Source: Myroides profundi
GTDB lineage: Bacteria; Bacteroidota; Bacteroidia; Flavobacteriales; Flavobacteriaceae
NCBI RefSeq assembly: GCF_000833025.1
Contig: NZ_CP010817.1
Location: forward strand, 62,001-126,000
Length of the DNA: 64,000 bases
Direction of reading: 5' to 3'
A program made the position numbers and the translations under genes. Of this stretch, positions 8,432 to 16,470 are shown piece by piece (the stretch's first letter is position 1; each line of letters opens with the position of its first letter). Under the pieces are notes generated by a model, which worked only from the letters and a program-made list of their open reading frames with translations, made no database searches and was not told the DNA's origin.

Positions 8432-8633
8432 TCAATTATGATTGGAATAATAGGACATGATGGCTTCGTTCTTTTATGAGATAGTATGTAAGTTTAAGTG
8501 TATGGTGTTGCATTTGTAGTATGGCTTATTTATAGAAAGTGATTGACTGTATTGAAGGAAGAAGTGATACGGTGTGTACTATTTTAGAATTATGTATTTT
8601 TAGCATTTAATTTTAGTGTTATTAGGATAATAT

Positions 8634-9698
8634 ATGTATCAGATAAAAAATTGTTTTAAAGTAGTGCTGTTCAATTTAGTAGTGTTGTTTTCATTCTCTA
8701 GTTGTGATGGTTTATTAGGAGATAGATTAGTAATAAGTAATGTAATAGAAGGTACAGAAGACGTTATATTGATTCCTTCTCAAGATAAGGATGGAAAGTG
8801 GGGATATGTAGATACGGATAAGAATTGGGTGATAGAACCTCAGTATGCCGACGCTTGGATGTTTAGCAGAGGTATGGCTGTAGCGAGTGTAAGTGATGGT
8901 GAGTATGGTATTATAAACACAGTAGGAGAGTGGATGGTAGAACCAAAGTATCTAATCATCACCACTCATGTGGATAGACGTGGATCGAAATATTTCATGA
9001 CACAAAAAGACCATAGGACTACGATATATGATGAGGGAGGCCATAAGATTACTTCTACTCTGGAGATGATTATCGAGTCTGATACCATTTTTGAGAATGA
9101 CCGTTATCGATTAGTTGGCAGTAATAATCACTACGGGTTTATTAACCCAAAAGGAGAGTGGGTTATAGAGCCTAAGTACTCTTTTGGGACACAATTTTCT
9201 GAGGGATTAGCGAGTATGAGTCTAGATGATAACAGTCGTGTTATCATCAATGATAAAGGAGATGTTGTCAAGCATTTCTCTGAAGAAATTGGATATGTTG
9301 GAACCTTTAGAAATGGTTTAGCCCCTATCCGTAATAGAGATGCTTACGGTTATGTAAATAAGACAGGAGAGGTAGTTATCGACTATAAATATGTAGATGC
9401 TAGTGATTTTAAAGATGGAATTGCTTTCGTACTAGAGGATGATTCTAATATCTTTCATTGTATTAATACTTCGGGAGAGACGTTGTTCAGTAAGGAGTGT
9501 GACTTTATACTATCAGTAGGTCATGGATTAGTGTATACCACTGTGATGGCAAAGACGGGGATCCTGAATAAAAAAGGAGATATCATACTACCAATAGCCT
9601 ATGATGTAATCTTCGAGATAGAACAAGGGCATTATGTAAAAGTGCGTCAAGATGATAAATACTTCTATGTAGACTTACGTAATGGTATGCGTTATTAA
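8634..9698 (+). CDS. WG-repeat lipoprotein
   Basis: A 354-aa protein with a lipoprotein signal (LFSFSSC, Cys about residue 25) and a body of WG/KWG repeats of about 45 residues. Examples are KWGYVDTDKNWVIEPQYADA (about 58), YGIINTVGEWMVEPKY (about 88), YGFINPKGEWVIEPKYS (about 169) and YGYVNKTGEVVIDYKYV (about 238), plus degenerate copies between and after. WG repeats form beta-propeller-like or solenoid surfaces thought to mediate binding; no catalytic motif is visible. It is probably outer-membrane anchored. It stands alone, before def, and no strong promoter was found. Confidence 0.85.
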   Translation: MYQIKNCFKVVLFNLVVLFSFSSCDGLLGDRLVISNVIEGTEDVILIPSQDKDGKWGYVDTDKNWVIEPQYADAWMFSRGMAVASVSDGEYGIINTVGEWMVEPKYLIITTHVDRRGSKYFMTQKDHRTTIYDEGGHKITSTLEMIIESDTIFENDRYRLVGSNNHYGFINPKGEWVIEPKYSFGTQFSEGLASMSLDDNSRVIINDKGDVVKHFSEEIGYVGTFRNGLAPIRNRDAYGYVNKTGEVVIDYKYVDASDFKDGIAFVLEDDSNIFHCINTSGETLFSKECDFILSVGHGLVYTTVMAKTGILNKKGDIILPIAYDVIFEIEQGHYVKVRQDDKYFYVDLRNGMRY

Positions 9699-9765
9699 AT
9701 TATTTAAGGTTAGTTTTTTGTGTAGGAAGTAACTTATCCCGACTTTTGTAACAAATAGAAAGACA

Positions 9766-10344
9766 ATGAAATTACCAATATTAGCATACGGAAATAAAAC
9801 ATTAAAAGTAGACTGTGATGCGATAGATAGCAGTTCTGAAGATCTAAATAAGCTGATCGATAATATGTGGGAGACTATGGAGAACGCTTATGGATGCGGG
9901 CTAGCAGCTCCTCAGATAGGAGAGACTAAACAGCTATTCGTAGTAGATAGTATCGTGATGTATGAGAATGCAGAAGAGGATGAGCGCAAAGCTAATTTCG
10001 CAGAGGGAGATACAGGGATGCGCGAGACGTTTATCAACGCACGTATTATCGGTAAGTCTGATGAGACATGGGATGAGATAGAAGGATGTCTAAGTATTCC
10101 AGATATTTTTAAGCGTGTTACACGTCCATGGTCTATCACGATAGAATATCTAGATAGAGACTTTAAACCTCATACTAAGACGTTCCACGGTACTACAGCG
10201 CGTATTATACAACATGAGTACGATCATACGAGAGGGGTTTTATTTACAGATCGATTAAGCTCATTGACTAAAAAGTTGATAGGTACAAAGCTTAATAAAA
10301 TTATGAATGGTAAGGTATTTACTGATTATAAAATGAAACCATAA
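9766..10344 (+). CDS. def: peptide deformylase
   Basis: Metalloenzyme that removes the N-formyl group from nascent proteins. All three family motifs are present: GCGLAAPQIG (motif 1), EGCLSIP (motif 2, metal-ligand Cys) and QHEYDHTRG (motif 3, HExxH-type, with two His ligands and the catalytic Glu). At 192 aa it is of usual size, with a Bacteroidota-type insertion around residues 65-85 (acidic, ENAEEDERK). A promoter candidate GACTTTTG (7 of 8 matches to TAnnTTTG) about 20 bases upstream follows a TTTTTTG at suitable spacing. Confidence 0.96.
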   Translation: MKLPILAYGNKTLKVDCDAIDSSSEDLNKLIDNMWETMENAYGCGLAAPQIGETKQLFVVDSIVMYENAEEDERKANFAEGDTGMRETFINARIIGKSDETWDEIEGCLSIPDIFKRVTRPWSITIEYLDRDFKPHTKTFHGTTARIIQHEYDHTRGVLFTDRLSSLTKKLIGTKLNKIMNGKVFTDYKMKP

Positions 10345-10351
10345 GAAATAC

Positions 10352-10379
10352 AAAAGTCGCTATAAAAGCGACTTTTTTG
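10352..10379 (+). terminator. terminator of def
   Basis: AAAAGTCGCT against AGCGACTTTT with loop ATAAA, then TTGT. Confidence 0.85.
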
Positions 10380-10588
10380 TTTTCGGTATATGGGGTTGGG
10401 ATAGCGTGATTTAGAAGAAGTATATATCATGATGAATCTCTCTGAGAATGTGGACAGAATAGTCCTATTCCTTTTTTAACTAAAAAACGATTTTTATAAG
10501 AAAAGTTTATTTGTAATCGGTTGTTTTACTTGTTGTTATGGGCTTGGTTAAATTATTCTTAATTTTATTTTTTCACACTTCTCTATCC

Positions 10589-10596
10589 TACATTTG
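10589..10596 (+). promoter_or_regulatory. TAnnTTTG promoter box of the lipoprotein pair
   Basis: TACATTTG, 29 bases upstream of the first lipoprotein ATG; exact -7 match, no clear -33. Confidence 0.5.
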
Positions 10597-10625
10597 ATCC
10601 AACAAAAACAAAGATTTATATCGCT

Positions 10626-11051
10626 ATGAAATTAACAAAAATGACTTTAGCTATTGCATTAGTAGCTATTACTTTCGCTTCTTGTAAACAACAAACTGAA
10701 GCTCCTGTATCTGAAGAAACAACAACTACTGAAGTAGTAGAAGAGACTACAGCACCTGAGGCTGTGGACACTACAGTATTAGTTGCGTCTTGGACTCAAC
10801 CAAACCCTATTAATGATAAAGAAGTACAAGGATTCGAACTAAAAGAGGACGGAACTGCTACTTCTATTAATATGGCTACACTTAAAACAAATAAGTGGTG
10901 GGTAGAAGGAGATAAATTGTTCTTAGAACAAGAGAGTATCGGTAATGGTACATCTAGTGTAGATACTGTGTCATACCAATTTGAGGTGGTTGATGGTAAA
11001 ACATTAAACCTAGTGAATGGTGAGTCAAAAGATTCATTCACTAAAAAGTAA
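10626..11051 (+). CDS. lipocalin-like lipoprotein, first of a tandem pair
   Basis: A 141-aa lipoprotein: signal MKLTKMTLAIALVAITFASC with Cys20, then a Thr/Glu/Val-rich linker (about 22-50), then a compact beta domain from WTQPNPINDKEVQGFEL to the end. The blocks QGFELKEDGTATSINM, KWWVEGDKLFLEQESIGNG and YQFEVVDGKTLNL resemble the small lipocalin-like family (Lipocalin_3) found in Bacteroidota lipoproteins. Ligand and function are unknown. It is followed after 25 bases by a paralogue and probably shares one transcript with it. Confidence 0.75.
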   Translation: MKLTKMTLAIALVAITFASCKQQTEAPVSEETTTTEVVEETTAPEAVDTTVLVASWTQPNPINDKEVQGFELKEDGTATSINMATLKTNKWWVEGDKLFLEQESIGNGTSSVDTVSYQFEVVDGKTLNLVNGESKDSFTKK

Positions 11052-11076
11052 TCTAATTTAGATTTTTTAAGTACAA

Positions 11077-11493
11077 ATGAAACAAACAGTTCTTGCTTTA
11101 GCTTTTGTAGCTATCGCTTTCGCTTCTTGTAAACAACAGACAGAAGCTCCAGTAGTGGAAGAAACTACACCAACAGAAACAGTAGCTGAGTCTACTCCTG
11201 TCATTCTTGATATGAAACACTTGGTAGGTGCATGGACACAACCAAATGGAGCAGATGCAAGTCTACTACAAGGATTCGAACTAAAAGAGGACGGGACAAT
11301 GTCTTCTATCAAAGATAAGGCTAACGAATTCACTAAATGGAAGATGGTAGATAATACTGTTATCTTCGAAACAGCGATGATAGGTACTGATTCTACTTCT
11401 GTGAAGTCTGCTACGTTTACGTATGAGGTGACAGATCAGAATACATTAAAGCTTACTACTAATGGTGTGACGGAAGTGTTCACTAAACAATAA
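11077..11493 (+). CDS. lipocalin-like lipoprotein, second of a tandem pair
   Basis: A 138-aa paralogue of the gene before it. The signal and linker are nearly the same (AFVAIAFASCKQQTEAPV versus ALVAITFASCKQQTEAPV), and the stretch encoding QGFELKEDGT is almost identical at DNA level. The C-terminal halves differ far more (DSTSVKSATFTYEV versus SSVDTVSYQFEV). It is predicted to be anchored in the outer membrane by the acylated Cys. It ends in a terminator whose tail merges with the next gene's promoter. Confidence 0.75.
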   Translation: MKQTVLALAFVAIAFASCKQQTEAPVVEETTPTETVAESTPVILDMKHLVGAWTQPNGADASLLQGFELKEDGTMSSIKDKANEFTKWKMVDNTVIFETAMIGTDSTSVKSATFTYEVTDQNTLKLTTNGVTEVFTKQ

Positions 11494-11516
11494 GAACTAT
11501 TATTATTTATATAAAC

Positions 11517-11549
11517 AGAAGCTACCTCAAAAGGGTAGCTTTCGTTATT
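11517..11549 (+). terminator. terminator after the lipoprotein pair
   Basis: AGCTACC (11520-11526) against GGTAGCT (11534-11540), with an interrupted T tail (TTCGTTATTTTT) that runs into the promoter box at 11546. Confidence 0.7.
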
Positions 11550-11553
11550 TTTG
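11546..11553 (+). promoter_or_regulatory. TAnnTTTG box overlapping the terminator tail
   Basis: TATTTTTG, 19 bases upstream of the VOC gene start. It shares its T run with the terminator of the preceding operon. Confidence 0.5.
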
Positions 11554-11572
11554 TAAGTATAATATAAAGGTA

Positions 11573-11953
11573 ATGATGGAACATAAAGAACTTAATTTGT
11601 CGGTAGTAGAGCTAAAGTCGTTTATTCCATGTAAGGACTTTGAGGTGTCTAAAGCGTTCTATACAGCTATTGGATTTAAGATAGTATGGCAGAGTGAAGA
11701 ACTGTGCTTGCTTGATTGTGGAACGGAGAAGTTCTTTTTACAGAATTTTTATAATCAAGAGGCAGCAGAGAATCTAATGTTTCATTTGCAAGTAGAGAAT
11801 GCAGATGATTGGTACACACATCTGCAAAACCTAGATCTTCAGTCAAAATATGATATCCGACTGACGGCTGTAGAAGATAGGGAGTGGATGATGAGAGACT
11901 TTGTATTAATAGATCCTTCTGGAGTGCTGTGGCGTATAGCACATAATATCTAA
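11573..11953 (+). CDS. VOC superfamily (glyoxalase/bleomycin-resistance-like) protein
   Basis: A 126-aa protein with the vicinal-oxygen-chelate fold pattern: an N-terminal beta-alpha-beta-beta-beta half (SFIPCKDFEVSKAFYTAIGF), and a second half ending RDFVLIDPSGVLWRIAHNI, the usual DPxGxxxxI ending. Metal-ligand positions are not clearly conserved, so it may be a non-catalytic binding protein or a divergent enzyme. Two adjacent ATGs (11573 and 11576) are possible starts. It has its own promoter and terminator. Confidence 0.75.
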   Translation: MMEHKELNLSVVELKSFIPCKDFEVSKAFYTAIGFKIVWQSEELCLLDCGTEKFFLQNFYNQEAAENLMFHLQVENADDWYTHLQNLDLQSKYDIRLTAVEDREWMMRDFVLIDPSGVLWRIAHNI

Positions 11954-11982
11954 TGCTGTCCAATGGACTTAGTATAATTATT

Positions 11983-12012
11983 AGCTACCTGTAAGGTGGC
12001 TTTTTCTATTTT
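11983..12012 (+). terminator. terminator of the VOC gene
   Basis: AGCTACCT (11983-11990) against AGGTGGCT (11994-12001), with one G-T pair, then TTTTCTATTTTT. TATTTTTA at 12007-12014 in the tail is a 7-of-8 promoter box for the next gene. Confidence 0.7.
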
Positions 12013-12034
12013 TACTAGTCATAAAAAGATAGAT

Positions 12035-12481
12035 ATGACGACAACAGACTTGAGTAAACTACAATATTATATAGATGTGTTACCAGCTAGATTAGAGCAG
12101 TTTACAGAAGAAGAGTTTTCTTATAAAGAAACAGAGGGTAAGTGGAGTAAAAAAGAGATAGTAGGACATCTTATCGATAGTGCGACTAATAATCATCACC
12201 GTTTTGTTAGAGGTCAGTTTGAGGATAATCCTTTTGTTTCTTATGCGCAGAATGAGTGGGTAGAAGCGAGTGCTTATCAGCAAATGTCACAAGATTCTGT
12301 GATTAGAATATGGAAGATGTATAATGCATTTCTCTTAGAGATCGTTTGTAATATTGCTGTTGAGGTTTTGAATATTAAAATGGCTAATGGTCATACGCTT
12401 GCCTTTTTAGTAGAAGATTATGTAAGTCATTTAGAACACCATTTAGGTCAGATATTTGATGATTTTGACTTTAAGGCATAG
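12035..12481 (+). CDS. DinB family protein
   Basis: A 148-aa four-helix-bundle protein of the DinB/YfiT type. The putative metal-binding His residues are visible in EIVGHLIDSATNNHHRF and near the C-terminus in YVSHLEHHLGQI. Members include thiol-dependent transferases and many of unknown role. The ATG at 12035 is chosen because a longer frame from 11996 would begin inside the preceding terminator. It ends before a strong bidirectional terminator. Confidence 0.8.
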   Translation: MTTTDLSKLQYYIDVLPARLEQFTEEEFSYKETEGKWSKKEIVGHLIDSATNNHHRFVRGQFEDNPFVSYAQNEWVEASAYQQMSQDSVIRIWKMYNAFLLEIVCNIAVEVLNIKMANGHTLAFLVEDYVSHLEHHLGQIFDDFDFKA

Positions 12482-12485
12482 GGAT

Positions 12486-12528
12486 AAACAAGAAGAGGTT
12501 GACCTATACAGTCAACCTCTTCTTGTTT
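12486..12528. terminator. bidirectional terminator
   Basis: Perfect 18-bp stem (12486-12503 against 12511-12528; core AGAAGAGGTTGAC) with a 7-base loop, between convergent genes. Confidence 0.9.
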
Positions 12529-12544
12529 AGATAATACCTGTGTA

Positions 12545-12874
12545 TTACTTAATAAAGTTAAGTGTCTTATCTGACCATTCACCGATAAGAGGTAATGGTT
12601 TTTTCTTTTCTCCAGCTGCATTAAGTATTCCCATAATCATATATAAAAGAATAATTAAGTATAATACTAGTGCTATCATGCCTGCAATGATTGGGAATAT
12701 ACCTGCTATTACTCGTATAACAAGTGATAAAACGAAGCTTAAGATTAATACACCAAATGATTGTCTTAGATGGTATTTTAGTAAATCATTTGCTTTTTCT
12801 TTTCCTACAAAGAATGCTACTAACCATCCAATTAATGTGATGTATGATACGATTGATAAGGTTTTATTGTCCAT
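12545..12874 (-). CDS. DUF4870-type small membrane protein
   Basis: A 109-aa protein with three predicted membrane helices (about 7-24, 40-60 and 62-85). The pattern LSIVSYITLIGWLVAFFVG, then KYHLRQSFGVLIL, then the polar end is that of the DUF4870/Tic20-like family. The function is unknown in bacteria. It stands alone on the minus strand; a 7-of-8 promoter box (GATATTTG) lies about 20 bases upstream. Confidence 0.75.
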   Translation of the reverse strand: MDNKTLSIVSYITLIGWLVAFFVGKEKANDLLKYHLRQSFGVLILSFVLSLVIRVIAGIFPIIAGMIALVLYLIILLYMIMGILNAAGEKKKPLPLIGEWSDKTLNFIK

Positions 12875-13234
12875 TTTATGAATTTTATTTGAAACAAATA
12901 TCTGTATAATTGTCTCATATATTATTGTTTAGACTCGTCTATTTCGCAAAAATGGCTGTTTATGGGGATATTTAAGGAATGCATTATCCCGTTCAATTCA
13001 TAACAAAAGATAAATCTATAAGGTCAAGTATTCTTACAGAATACCTTTCGTAGAGGAGATGCTTAAAATAGAAGCTGAGGTTCTAAAAAAAGGATTGAAT
13101 AATTTGATAGTTAACTATTTATGTAAATTTTATAAGGTTCAATTCTCATTTTTAAATCTAAATACTATCTTTGCACCGAAATTCTTCCATTTAGGATTTC
13201 AAACATATATAATCTACACTTAAAAGTATATAGC
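12875..13234. other. 360-base gap upstream of trhO
   Basis: No gene supported. It holds the DUF4870 promoter region on the minus strand and the trhO promoter on the plus strand. Otherwise it is AT-rich with no repeat or strong hairpin recognised. Confidence 0.5.
13166..13173 (+). promoter_or_regulatory. TAnnTTTG promoter box of the trhO operon
   Basis: TATCTTTG, exact -7 match, giving a leader of about 55 bases before the trhO ATG. Confidence 0.5.
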
Positions 13235-14593
13235 ATGCAACTGTATAACACATTAAGCGCAGAGGAAAGAGCTGAACTTATCGAGCAAGCGGGAGAGAAC
13301 CGTTTGACTTTATCTTTCTATGCGTACGCCAAAATAGAAAACCCACAACAATTTAGAGACGATTTATTCCTAGCTTGGGATGCATTAGACGCTTTAGGAC
13401 GTACTTATGTAGCTCATGAGGGGATCAATGCTCAAATGTCTGTGCCTGCATCTAAGTTTGATGCATTCAGAGAGACGTTAGAGCAGTATGACTTCATGAA
13501 AGGAATCCGTCTGAATGTAGCTGTAGAGCAAGATGACTTATCATTCTTAAAGCTAACAGTAAAGGTTAGACACAAGATCGTAGCTGATGGTCTAAACGAT
13601 GATACATTCGATGTTACGAATAAGGGAATTCACTTAAAGGCAAAAGAATTCAACGAATTATTAGAAGACCCGAATACAGTAGTAGTGGACTTTAGAAACC
13701 ACTATGAGAGTGAAGTAGGGCACTTCGTAGGAGCGATCACTCCAGACGTGGACACATTCCGTGAATCACTGCCAATCATTAAAGACCAATTAGAAGACAT
13801 CAAAGAGGAGAAAAACTTATTGATGTACTGTACAGGAGGTATCCGCTGTGAGAAAGCATCAGCTTACTTTAAACACAACGGGTTTAAGAATGTATACCAA
13901 TTAGAAGGAGGTATTATTGAATACACTCGTCAGGTAAAGGCTGAAGGATTAGAGAGTAAGTTCATCGGAAAGAACTTCGTGTTTGACCACCGTCTAGGAG
14001 AGCGTATCACAGACGATATTATCTCTAACTGCCACCAGTGTGGTAAACCATGTGATACTCACGTAAACTGTGCTAACGAAGCATGTCATTTACTGTTCAT
14101 TCAGTGTGATGAGTGTGCTGAGAAGATGCATGGATGCTGTTCTGATGAGTGTTTAGATATCATTCAGTTACCAGAAGATGAACAAAAACGCTTGCGTCAA
14201 GGAGTACAAAAAGGAAACTTAGTATTCAAGAAAGGGCGCTCAGAGGCATTAAAGTTCCAAGGAGAACGCAGCGCTACTGATGAGATCAAAGCAGTGAAGG
14301 TAAGTGCAGTAACGCAAATCCGCAAGAAACAAGCAGAGCGAAAAGTTCTAATCGGGACAGCTCAACACTACTTTACTAAAGCAAGTGTAGGGCAGTTTAT
14401 TGTTGACAAGGAGTTAAATGTTGGAGATAAAGTAGCTATTGTAGGGCCTACTACAGGTGATGAAAGACTAACTATAGAGAAGATGATGGTAAATGGAGTG
14501 GAAGTTAGTACAGCTAATAATGGAGATAAGGTGACTATGGAATTAGGTTTCCGTATTCGTAAAAACGACCAATTGTATAAAATAATAGATTAA
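13235..14593 (+). CDS. trhO: tRNA uridine-34 hydroxylase TrhO with extra C-terminal domain
   Basis: Oxygen-dependent enzyme that makes 5-hydroxyuridine at tRNA position 34. Domain order: UPF0176-type N-terminal domain (about 1-110), rhodanese domain with active-site loop CTGGIRCEKA (Cys199) at about 125-230, then a Cys-rich rhodanese C-terminal block (CHQCGKPC, CANEACH, CDECAEKM, CCSDEC; about 265-310). At 452 aa it is about 100 longer than the E. coli protein. Residues about 368-452 (KASVGQF, VGDKVAIVGPTTG, FRIRKNDQLYKI) match the C-terminus of the next gene, TrhP, almost position for position. The trhP gene follows after 11 bases. Confidence 0.9.
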   Translation: MQLYNTLSAEERAELIEQAGENRLTLSFYAYAKIENPQQFRDDLFLAWDALDALGRTYVAHEGINAQMSVPASKFDAFRETLEQYDFMKGIRLNVAVEQDDLSFLKLTVKVRHKIVADGLNDDTFDVTNKGIHLKAKEFNELLEDPNTVVVDFRNHYESEVGHFVGAITPDVDTFRESLPIIKDQLEDIKEEKNLLMYCTGGIRCEKASAYFKHNGFKNVYQLEGGIIEYTRQVKAEGLESKFIGKNFVFDHRLGERITDDIISNCHQCGKPCDTHVNCANEACHLLFIQCDECAEKMHGCCSDECLDIIQLPEDEQKRLRQGVQKGNLVFKKGRSEALKFQGERSATDEIKAVKVSAVTQIRKKQAERKVLIGTAQHYFTKASVGQFIVDKELNVGDKVAIVGPTTGDERLTIEKMMVNGVEVSTANNGDKVTMELGFRIRKNDQLYKIID

Positions 14594-14604
14594 GCATAAA
14601 GAAT

Positions 14605-15846
14605 ATGACAGTTTCAGGAAGAGTAGAGCTTATGGCTCCTGCAGGTAACTTCGAGTCTTTACAGGCCGCATTAGATAACGGTGCAGACTCAGTATATTTC
14701 GGAGTAGACCAGTTAAATATGCGTGCACGCTCTACGGTGAACTTTTCTATTGATGATTTAGAAGAGATTGCGAGAAGATGTAAAGAGAAGAATGTACGTA
14801 CTTATTTGACATTAAACACTATCGTTTATGACCACGACTTATCAGTGGTGAAAACTTTATTGAATAAGGCAAAAGAGGCAGGGCTTACAGCAGTAATCGC
14901 ATCTGACCAGGCAGTAATTGCATCTGCAAGAGCGATCGGGTTAGAAGTACATATCTCTACTCAACTAAATGTAACGAACATTGAGACTGTTAAGTTCTAT
15001 AGCTTATTCGCTGATACTATCGTATTATCTCGTGAACTGAGCTTGCGACAAGTAAAAAAGATCACTGAAGCTATTGAAAGAGAACAAGTGAAAGGGCCTT
15101 CTGGCAATTTGGTAGAGATAGAGATCTTCGGTCATGGAGCATTGTGTATGGCAGTATCAGGGAAGTGCTATTTAAGTCTTCACTCACATAACTCTTCTGC
15201 AAACAGAGGAGCATGTAAACAAAACTGTCGTAAAAAATACACTGTAATAGATCAAGAGAGTGGTTTTGAGATCGAGATAGACAATGAGTATATGATGTCT
15301 CCTAAGGACTTATGTACTTTAGATTTCTTAGATCAAGTGATTGATGCTGGTACTAAGGTGTTGAAGATAGAGGGTAGAGGTAGAGCTCCTGAGTATGTAG
15401 CAACTGTGATTCGTACTTACCGTGAGGCTATTGATGCTATCGCTGATAGTACTTACTCTCAAGAGAAAGTAGCAGAATGGATGAAAGCTTTAGAAACGGT
15501 GTATAACCGTGGATTCTGGAGTGGATATTACTTAGGACAGAAATTGGGAGAGTGGAGTGATAATCCTGGTAGTAATGCAACTCAGAAAAAAGTGTATGTA
15601 GGTAAAGCTGCTCACTACTTCCAAAAAGCGTCTATCGGAGAGTTTAAAATAGAAGCTTATGATATCAAGGTAGGAGATAAGATTCTTATTACTGGACCTA
15701 GTACGGGAGCACAAGAGTTAATCGTAGAAGAATTATTCGTCAATGAGCAGAAGGTAGAGAAAGCGACTAAAGGAGATGACTGTACCATCAAGATTCCGTT
15801 TAGAATTCGCTTATCTGATAAACTGTATAAAATAGTAGAGGCATAA
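14605..15846 (+). CDS. trhP: peptidase-U32-type tRNA hydroxylation protein TrhP
   Basis: Prephenate-dependent, oxygen-independent route to the same 5-hydroxyuridine at U34. The 413-aa protein has the U32 barrel (LMAPAGNFESLQAALDNGAD at the start) and the signature EIFGHGALCMAVSGKCYLS with Cys181 and Cys188, then GACKQNC (Cys204, Cys208), the expected iron-sulfur ligands. A C-terminal domain (about 329-413: KASIGEF, VGDKILITGPSTG, FRIRLSDKLYKI) is shared with TrhO. It overlaps the ferredoxin start by one base. Some U32 proteins act in other hydroxylations, but the trhO neighbour supports this role. Confidence 0.88.
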   Translation: MTVSGRVELMAPAGNFESLQAALDNGADSVYFGVDQLNMRARSTVNFSIDDLEEIARRCKEKNVRTYLTLNTIVYDHDLSVVKTLLNKAKEAGLTAVIASDQAVIASARAIGLEVHISTQLNVTNIETVKFYSLFADTIVLSRELSLRQVKKITEAIEREQVKGPSGNLVEIEIFGHGALCMAVSGKCYLSLHSHNSSANRGACKQNCRKKYTVIDQESGFEIEIDNEYMMSPKDLCTLDFLDQVIDAGTKVLKIEGRGRAPEYVATVIRTYREAIDAIADSTYSQEKVAEWMKALETVYNRGFWSGYYLGQKLGEWSDNPGSNATQKKVYVGKAAHYFQKASIGEFKIEAYDIKVGDKILITGPSTGAQELIVEELFVNEQKVEKATKGDDCTIKIPFRIRLSDKLYKIVEA

Positions 15847-16076
15847 TGGTCATAGTCACGCTACAACGCGATAAGTGTATCGGATGTAATTATTGTGTTG
15901 AGGTTGCTCCTCAGCAGTTTCAAATGTCTAAGAAAGATGGAAAGACTGTTTTATTGAAATCTTTGAATAATAAAGGATTTCATACGCTTAAGTCGCCAGA
16001 TTATACTATTTTAGAGGCATGTGAACAAGCAGAGAAAGTTTGTCCAGTACATATCATTACCGTAAAAGATGTATAA
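15846..16076 (+). CDS. single-cluster [4Fe-4S] ferredoxin
   Basis: A 76-aa ferredoxin. Ligands are Cys11, Cys14 and Cys17 (CIGCNYC) and Cys66 followed by Pro (VCPV); the fourth ligand near the C-terminus is the pattern of single-cluster ferredoxins. An extra Cys59 is present. The start ATG overlaps the trhP stop (ATAATGG), so translation is probably coupled. Position suggests that it supplies electrons or supports the cluster of TrhP; this is inference. Confidence 0.88.
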   Translation: MVIVTLQRDKCIGCNYCVEVAPQQFQMSKKDGKTVLLKSLNNKGFHTLKSPDYTILEACEQAEKVCPVHIITVKDV

Positions 16077-16077
16077 T

Positions 16078-16434
16078 ATGAGAAAGATATATTATTTAAG
16101 TACTTGTACGACATGTAAGCGTATCATGGCTGAGATGCCAGAATTAGATACGTTTGAACTACAAGAGATTAAGAAGACCCCTGTAACAGAGCTACAGTTA
16201 GAAGAGATGTATAAGCAAGTGGGTAGCTATGAAAAACTATTCAATAAGCGTGCTCAACTGTACAAAAGTGAAGGGTTGAAAGACAAGAATCTTCAAGAAG
16301 ATGATTTTAAAAAGCTTATTCTAGAGCAATACACTTTTCTAAATCGCCCAGTAATGTTTATCGACGGTAACATTTATGTTGGGAATAGTAAGAAAGTAGT
16401 AGAGGCTGCTATCGAACAAGTAAAGAATAAATAG
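16078..16434 (+). CDS. ArsC/Spx-family thioredoxin-fold protein
   Basis: A 118-aa protein of the ArsC/YffB/Spx family. STCTTCKR carries a CxxC at residues 10 and 13, and the C-terminal VMFIDGNIYVGNSKKV replaces the usual RP(I/L) strand (here NRPVMF). It lacks a clear basis for calling it a true arsenate reductase. It starts one base after the ferredoxin stop and is the last gene of the trhO operon, so a redox role beside the ferredoxin is plausible. A start at 16069 would overlap the ferredoxin gene. Confidence 0.75.
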   Translation: MRKIYYLSTCTTCKRIMAEMPELDTFELQEIKKTPVTELQLEEMYKQVGSYEKLFNKRAQLYKSEGLKDKNLQEDDFKKLILEQYTFLNRPVMFIDGNIYVGNSKKVVEAAIEQVKNK

Positions 16435-16438
16435 TAAA

Positions 16439-16470
16439 GAAAAGAGTCAGCATGTGCTGGCTCTTTTTTA
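16439..16470 (+). terminator. terminator of the trhO operon
   Basis: AAAGAGTCAGCA (16441-16452) against TGCTGGCTCTTT (16455-16466), then a T run. Confidence 0.88.

Larger units (their letters stand above)
8060..8633. other. 574-base gap upstream of recA
   Basis: No gene seen. It holds the weak recA promoter candidate, a palindrome cluster at 8135-8190, a G-rich plain stretch (8200-8330) with nothing recognised, the 11-bp-phased element at 8331-8431, and about 200 bases before the next gene without a clear promoter box. Confidence 0.6.

Noticed and set aside
10445..10476. GAATAG-TC-CTATTC followed by CTTTTTT, considered as a terminator
   Set aside because: The loop is only two bases, no gene ends nearby and def already has a strong terminator.
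13059..13223. A 54-codon plus-strand frame (begins MLKIEAEVLKKGLNN) with AGGAG just before its ATG
   Set aside because: It runs across the trhO promoter box at 13166-13173, its second half has the odd composition of non-coding AT-rich DNA, and the AGGAG is too close to the ATG.
16078..16434. ArsC-like gene considered as an arsenic resistance marker
   Set aside because: No arsB, arsR or arsenite pump is nearby and the family includes many non-arsenate proteins; the operon context is tRNA modification.
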